A stretch of DNA of 64,000 nt, taken from Alteribacter keqinensis (GTDB lineage Bacteria > Bacillota > Bacilli > Bacillales > Salisediminibacteriaceae). The stretch is from contig NZ_RHIB01000003.1 in the NCBI RefSeq assembly GCF_003710255.1, positions 248,001-312,000 of the forward strand, in the 5' to 3' direction. The notes below the pieces were generated by a model that saw only the letters and a list, made by a program, of their open reading frames with translations, did not search any database and was not told where the DNA came from. This document shows, one piece after another, positions 61,392-64,000 of the stretch (position 1 is its first letter; each line of letters begins with the position of its first letter). The position numbers and the translations under genes are program-made.

Positions 61392-61829
61392 GTGAAAAAA
61401 GAAGATTTTTATACATTGAGTGTTGAAGAAGACTATGTGGAAGAGGATATTAAGCCATATCGAATAATTTTCAGACTTGAAGTAAAAGACCTTGGATTAA
61501 AAACGTTTGCAACGGATTTTAGCAGAGATGAATACGATTGGATCATGATTGTTCAGGAGCGTATTTTTTATAAATTGGGTATCGATTTTTTTGGTAGGTA
61601 CTATGTTAGGCTAGTAAGGCCGATTTATAAGAGTATGAGGAAAATAGCGGCTGAAAACGGCTATACCAAGAGTTCTTTGAAGGATTTAATAAGGACTGGA
61701 GAGTGGGTATTTAATCTGGATAATGAACAATTGGTCCAAGAAGTAAAAAGAGATAGGATAAAAGAAATTAAAAGTATCTTTAATAGATTTGTAAATAAGG
61801 CTAAACATGAAAAAGTGATTAGTTTTTAA
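61392..61829 (+). CDS. Unrecognised 145-residue soluble protein between the cassettes
   Basis: A soluble, charged protein: a beta-rich first half (YRIIFRLEVKDLGLKTFATD) and a helical second half (RPIYKSMRKIAAENGYTKSS; the tail is Lys/Arg-rich). GTG 61392 has only a weak site (GGGATGGGA). The DNA is AT-rich compared with the Tad genes. No copy follows the second cassette inside the window. It may be an accessory to the first, truncated cassette. Confidence 0.55.
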   Translation: MKKEDFYTLSVEEDYVEEDIKPYRIIFRLEVKDLGLKTFATDFSRDEYDWIMIVQERIFYKLGIDFFGRYYVRLVRPIYKSMRKIAAENGYTKSSLKDLIRTGEWVFNLDNEQLVQEVKRDRIKEIKSIFNRFVNKAKHEKVISF

Positions 61830-62134
61830 TAGACAAAAAAGTGAAAGTGAGATGAAAAGAGCACCAAATGGTTAAGGTAGACTATAAAGTTATTTAATCT
61901 CATTTTCATTTTAGCTGTTCAGTCCAAAACCACATTTAGCAGACGGATACTAAAAGAGCAAGTTGTACTTTAGTCATTATAGAAGTACTATTCATATTTG
62001 AATGTTATCTTTTTTTGATAAAATCTTGCTATTTTATGATGATAATCCATCATTTTACAGAATTACTAATGGTGCTGAGCGAGATAACGGACATTTTCAA
62101 ATGTATTAAAAGCTAAAAAAAGCGGGTGGTTGGG
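61830..62134. other. AT-rich spacer before the intact Trp-repeat gene
   Basis: No gene is evident. An imperfect long-loop inverted repeat, TGAAAGTGAGAT (about 61844-61855) against ATCTCATTTTCA (about 61897-61908), may act as a terminator or a promoter-proximal structure. The ribosome site of the next gene is poor (GGGTGG). Confidence 0.4.
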
Positions 62135-63883
62135 TTGGAATTAAAAAAGTGGTCTTATTCTAAGGTTTTGATTGTATTCGTTCTGATGGCAATGAGTAGT
62201 TTGTTAATTTTATGGAACCCGGCCCTCGCTTCTGGCGATGATCGGGGCGTTATATTCCCGGACCGGGATAATTCCTCACTTTCTGATACAGATGCAGGGA
62301 ACGATGCATGGGGGCCGGGGAATGGTGGAGGATTTTTACCTGGGGGAAATCCGAATACAAATATGCCTGGACCAAGTTCTCCTCCCCCAGGAGATCCGAA
62401 TGCCGACGACACGAGTCTGGGTGACCGGATTTTAAATGGAATAAGTAATTTTTGGAATGATACGAGAGAATTTGCCTCGGACGCCTGGGATGGTTTAAGG
62501 GAAGTTGGTTCAGGCTCCTGGGACTGGATGGCGGATATGGGGGAAACAGCTTGGGATTGGACCAGGGATCGGGCTGTAGATGTCTGGGACTGGACTGTAG
62601 ATCAAGCTACTTCTGCCTGGGAATGGCTGGGGGACTGGGGACAGGACCTGGTTAAGACTGTTCTTACAATCGTAGGAGTCGGTGTGGGGATCGTAGCGCT
62701 GGTAGCCCTGGGAATCATCTCAGTTCCTGTAGCTATAGTAGCCGGGATTGGTGCTGCAGTCTTTGGAATCGGCTACTTTATCATTTACGGTGGTACCGAT
62801 GCATTTAACTGGGTGCATGGTCTTCTTTGGACAACCGGTGGTGCGATCCTTGGAGGTATTTTACAGGCGACGGGGGCGCTCGCAGCTCTGGGAACGCTGG
62901 GTAAAAAAGCGGCATTGTCCTCTTGGGCATGGCTGAGACAAAGTCCACAAATGATAGCAGGATGGGTGTCAAGAGGAGGTTCTTGGTTGGCAGGAGCCTC
63001 CCGGGCAGCCGGATCGTGGCTTGCAGGATCTGCAAGAGCGGCTGGTTCATGGGTCGCAGGAACTGCAAAAACGTTAGGATCCGCAGCCTTAGGAGCTGCG
63101 AGAACCGCTGGAGGATGGCTTGCTGGAGCGGCAAGAGCCTCAGGTGGATGGCTCGCCGGAGCAGCCAGATCGATTGGTTCTGCATTGGCTGGAGCAGCTA
63201 GAGGAGTGGGAGGCTGGATTGCCCGGGGACTCGGGAAAATTCCAGTACTCGGCTCGTTGTTTGGGAAAATCGGCAATGTGGGATTACTTAAAGGAATGAA
63301 GATGGCGATGGTTAAAGGTGCGCAGCTGTATGGCTTGGGTTTCGCTACATCTTTATTTGTATCCCTTATCAAACAAGCTGAAGCGCTCATCGGAGGTCAG
63401 CCACTGATTCCTTTAAGTGAGATGTTAATTGATGCAAACTTTGCTGGTGTAATGTCTATTGCTACTTTTGGATTACTAGATAAATTTAAGAAGGCTTCAA
63501 CTGCAGGGAAGCTAGGCTTAATGACATTATCAGGAACACTGGTAGGTGGAGCTGAGCTATTAAAAGAATTTGTAATGACGGGAAACTGGGAGATAAATAG
63601 CTTTATCGTAGGAGCTGTCTTTGGATTTGTTGCAAATCCGGTTGTCGGATTAGCAAAAAAAGCAATTGTAGCAAAAGTCACTTTTGGTTCTCAATCCCAG
63701 GCGAAGTCTTTATTACCAAATGTGATGCTTAATTGGCTTGAGGATAAATTCAAGTCACCTATGAAAGAAGACCTTCATAAGCAACTTAAACAAAATGAAT
63801 CGGACCCATTTAAAGACATTATGGAATTGGAAAAAGAACAAGGACCTAAATTTAAACACGATACAGGAAAGTATTACGTATAA
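62135..63883 (+). CDS. Secreted protein with two blocks of 11-residue Trp repeats, novel architecture
   Basis: A 582-residue protein with no family I recognise. Order: signal peptide (VLIVFVLMAMSSLLILW, cut after ALA near 30); a Gly/Pro/Asn-rich stretch (40-95); six 11-residue repeats with Trp at position 4 (104-169, e.g. ETAWDWTRDRA); a hydrophobic hairpin (about 172-222); eight 11-residue repeats of the type RAAGSWLAGSA (279-366); then a mostly hydrophobic C-terminal domain and a charged tail ending KYYV. The starting TTG at 62135 has a weak GGGTGG site; GTG 62126 is the alternative. It lies downstream of the Tad operon on the same strand and is followed by a small membrane protein gene. 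A membrane-active or surface role is inference. Confidence 0.75.
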   Translation: MELKKWSYSKVLIVFVLMAMSSLLILWNPALASGDDRGVIFPDRDNSSLSDTDAGNDAWGPGNGGGFLPGGNPNTNMPGPSSPPPGDPNADDTSLGDRILNGISNFWNDTREFASDAWDGLREVGSGSWDWMADMGETAWDWTRDRAVDVWDWTVDQATSAWEWLGDWGQDLVKTVLTIVGVGVGIVALVALGIISVPVAIVAGIGAAVFGIGYFIIYGGTDAFNWVHGLLWTTGGAILGGILQATGALAALGTLGKKAALSSWAWLRQSPQMIAGWVSRGGSWLAGASRAAGSWLAGSARAAGSWVAGTAKTLGSAALGAARTAGGWLAGAARASGGWLAGAARSIGSALAGAARGVGGWIARGLGKIPVLGSLFGKIGNVGLLKGMKMAMVKGAQLYGLGFATSLFVSLIKQAEALIGGQPLIPLSEMLIDANFAGVMSIATFGLLDKFKKASTAGKLGLMTLSGTLVGGAELLKEFVMTGNWEINSFIVGAVFGFVANPVVGLAKKAIVAKVTFGSQSQAKSLLPNVMLNWLEDKFKSPMKEDLHKQLKQNESDPFKDIMELEKEQGPKFKHDTGKYYV

Positions 63884-63897
63884 GAAGGTGAAACTTC

Positions 63898-64000
63898 ATG
63901 ACAACTAAGAAATGGACGATCATTCAAATTTTAAGCATCATGTACTTATTAGGCTTAGTTATTGGCTCTTCTTATTTTGGAGCTAGGTATTATGATGTGA
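63898..64000 (+). CDS. Small membrane protein of the Trp-repeat cassette, copy 2 (partial)
   Basis: The first 34 codons of a gene running off the right edge. The product starts TTKKWTIIQILSIMYLLGLV, homologous to the complete 85-residue protein at 61069 (same KW, Q, IMYL positions). GAAGGTGA lies 7 bases before ATG 63898 and 14 bases after the Trp-repeat gene stop, so the two are co-transcribed. Confidence 0.65.
   Translation, partial: MTTKKWTIIQILSIMYLLGLVIGSSYFGARYYDV

Noticed and set aside
63055-63390. Long minus-strand frame over 62785-63390 rich in Ala and Pro
   Set aside because: It is the shadow of the Gly/Ala/Trp repeat block on the plus strand; it has no ribosome site.

Overview
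The window reads as chromosomal DNA of a spore-forming Bacillaceae, probably an alkaliphilic or salt-tolerant one. Shine-Dalgarno sites are strong (AAGGAGG type), GTG and TTG starts are common, and nearly every transcription unit ends in an intrinsic terminator. Many proteins match Bacillus subtilis families (YfmL, YfmM, YfmR, HelD, RecQ, YtvI, MhqD, YheC/YheD). Spore-related genes are present (YtvI, two YheC/YheD ATP-grasp proteins, a YjcZ-like peptide). Several exported proteins carry Asp/Glu-rich tails or linkers, which fits an alkaliphile or halophile; that is inference.

Layout. 1-13 kb: an ExaC-like aldehyde dehydrogenase with a sigma-54-type promoter and paired upstream inverted repeats; a two-subunit ABC exporter with one degenerate ATP site; a BhlA/UviB holin-like peptide; an mhqED-like quinone/aldehyde detoxification operon with a flavin-reductase-like gene; a YjiH-type transporter with a class III aminotransferase; a YheC/YheD protein; an SMP-30 lactonase; a SIMPL protein. 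13-34 kb: nucleic-acid and translation enzymes (RecQ, YfmM, YfmL, HelD, YfmR, a SWIM-SNF2 helicase), a second YheC/YheD protein, a fatty acid desaturase with a FapR-like box, and a lipoprotein joining leucine-rich repeats to a TraB/GumN domain. 34-52 kb: glutamate dehydrogenase, a TspO-like protein, kynureninase, three paralogous tiny two-helix proteins, an Asp-box propeller, two acidic lipoproteins, a WYL regulator, YtvI, a lipid kinase, a glycosyltransferase, a DcuA/DcuB-type carrier, a YjcZ-like peptide, and a DUF2935-nucleoside hydrolase pair.

53-60.6 kb is one Tad/Flp-type pilus operon: an unknown first gene, CpaB/RcpC, CpaE/TadZ, CpaF/TadA, TadB, TadC, Flp pilin, TadE-like and TadG-like. 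No prepilin peptidase is present here. 60.5-64 kb, directly behind tadG on the same strand, holds the most unusual content. There are two tandem cassettes, each a large protein followed by a small membrane protein. The first cassette keeps only the C-terminal part of its large protein. The second is intact: a secreted protein with six 11-residue Trp repeats, a hydrophobic hairpin, eight more 11-residue Gly/Ala/Trp repeats and a hydrophobic C-terminal domain. I do not recognise this family.

The intergenic DNA is also unusual. Five loci carry degenerate tandem repeats with a period of 21 bp; two share one consensus and one has two arms inverted around a hairpin. At least eight palindromic GC-rich repeat elements fall into a few subfamilies, some bounded by GTTGATT/AATCAAC, and two insertions are bounded by ACTGAAAAAGT-type inverted ends. 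No tRNA, rRNA, CRISPR array, riboswitch or complete transposase gene was seen.
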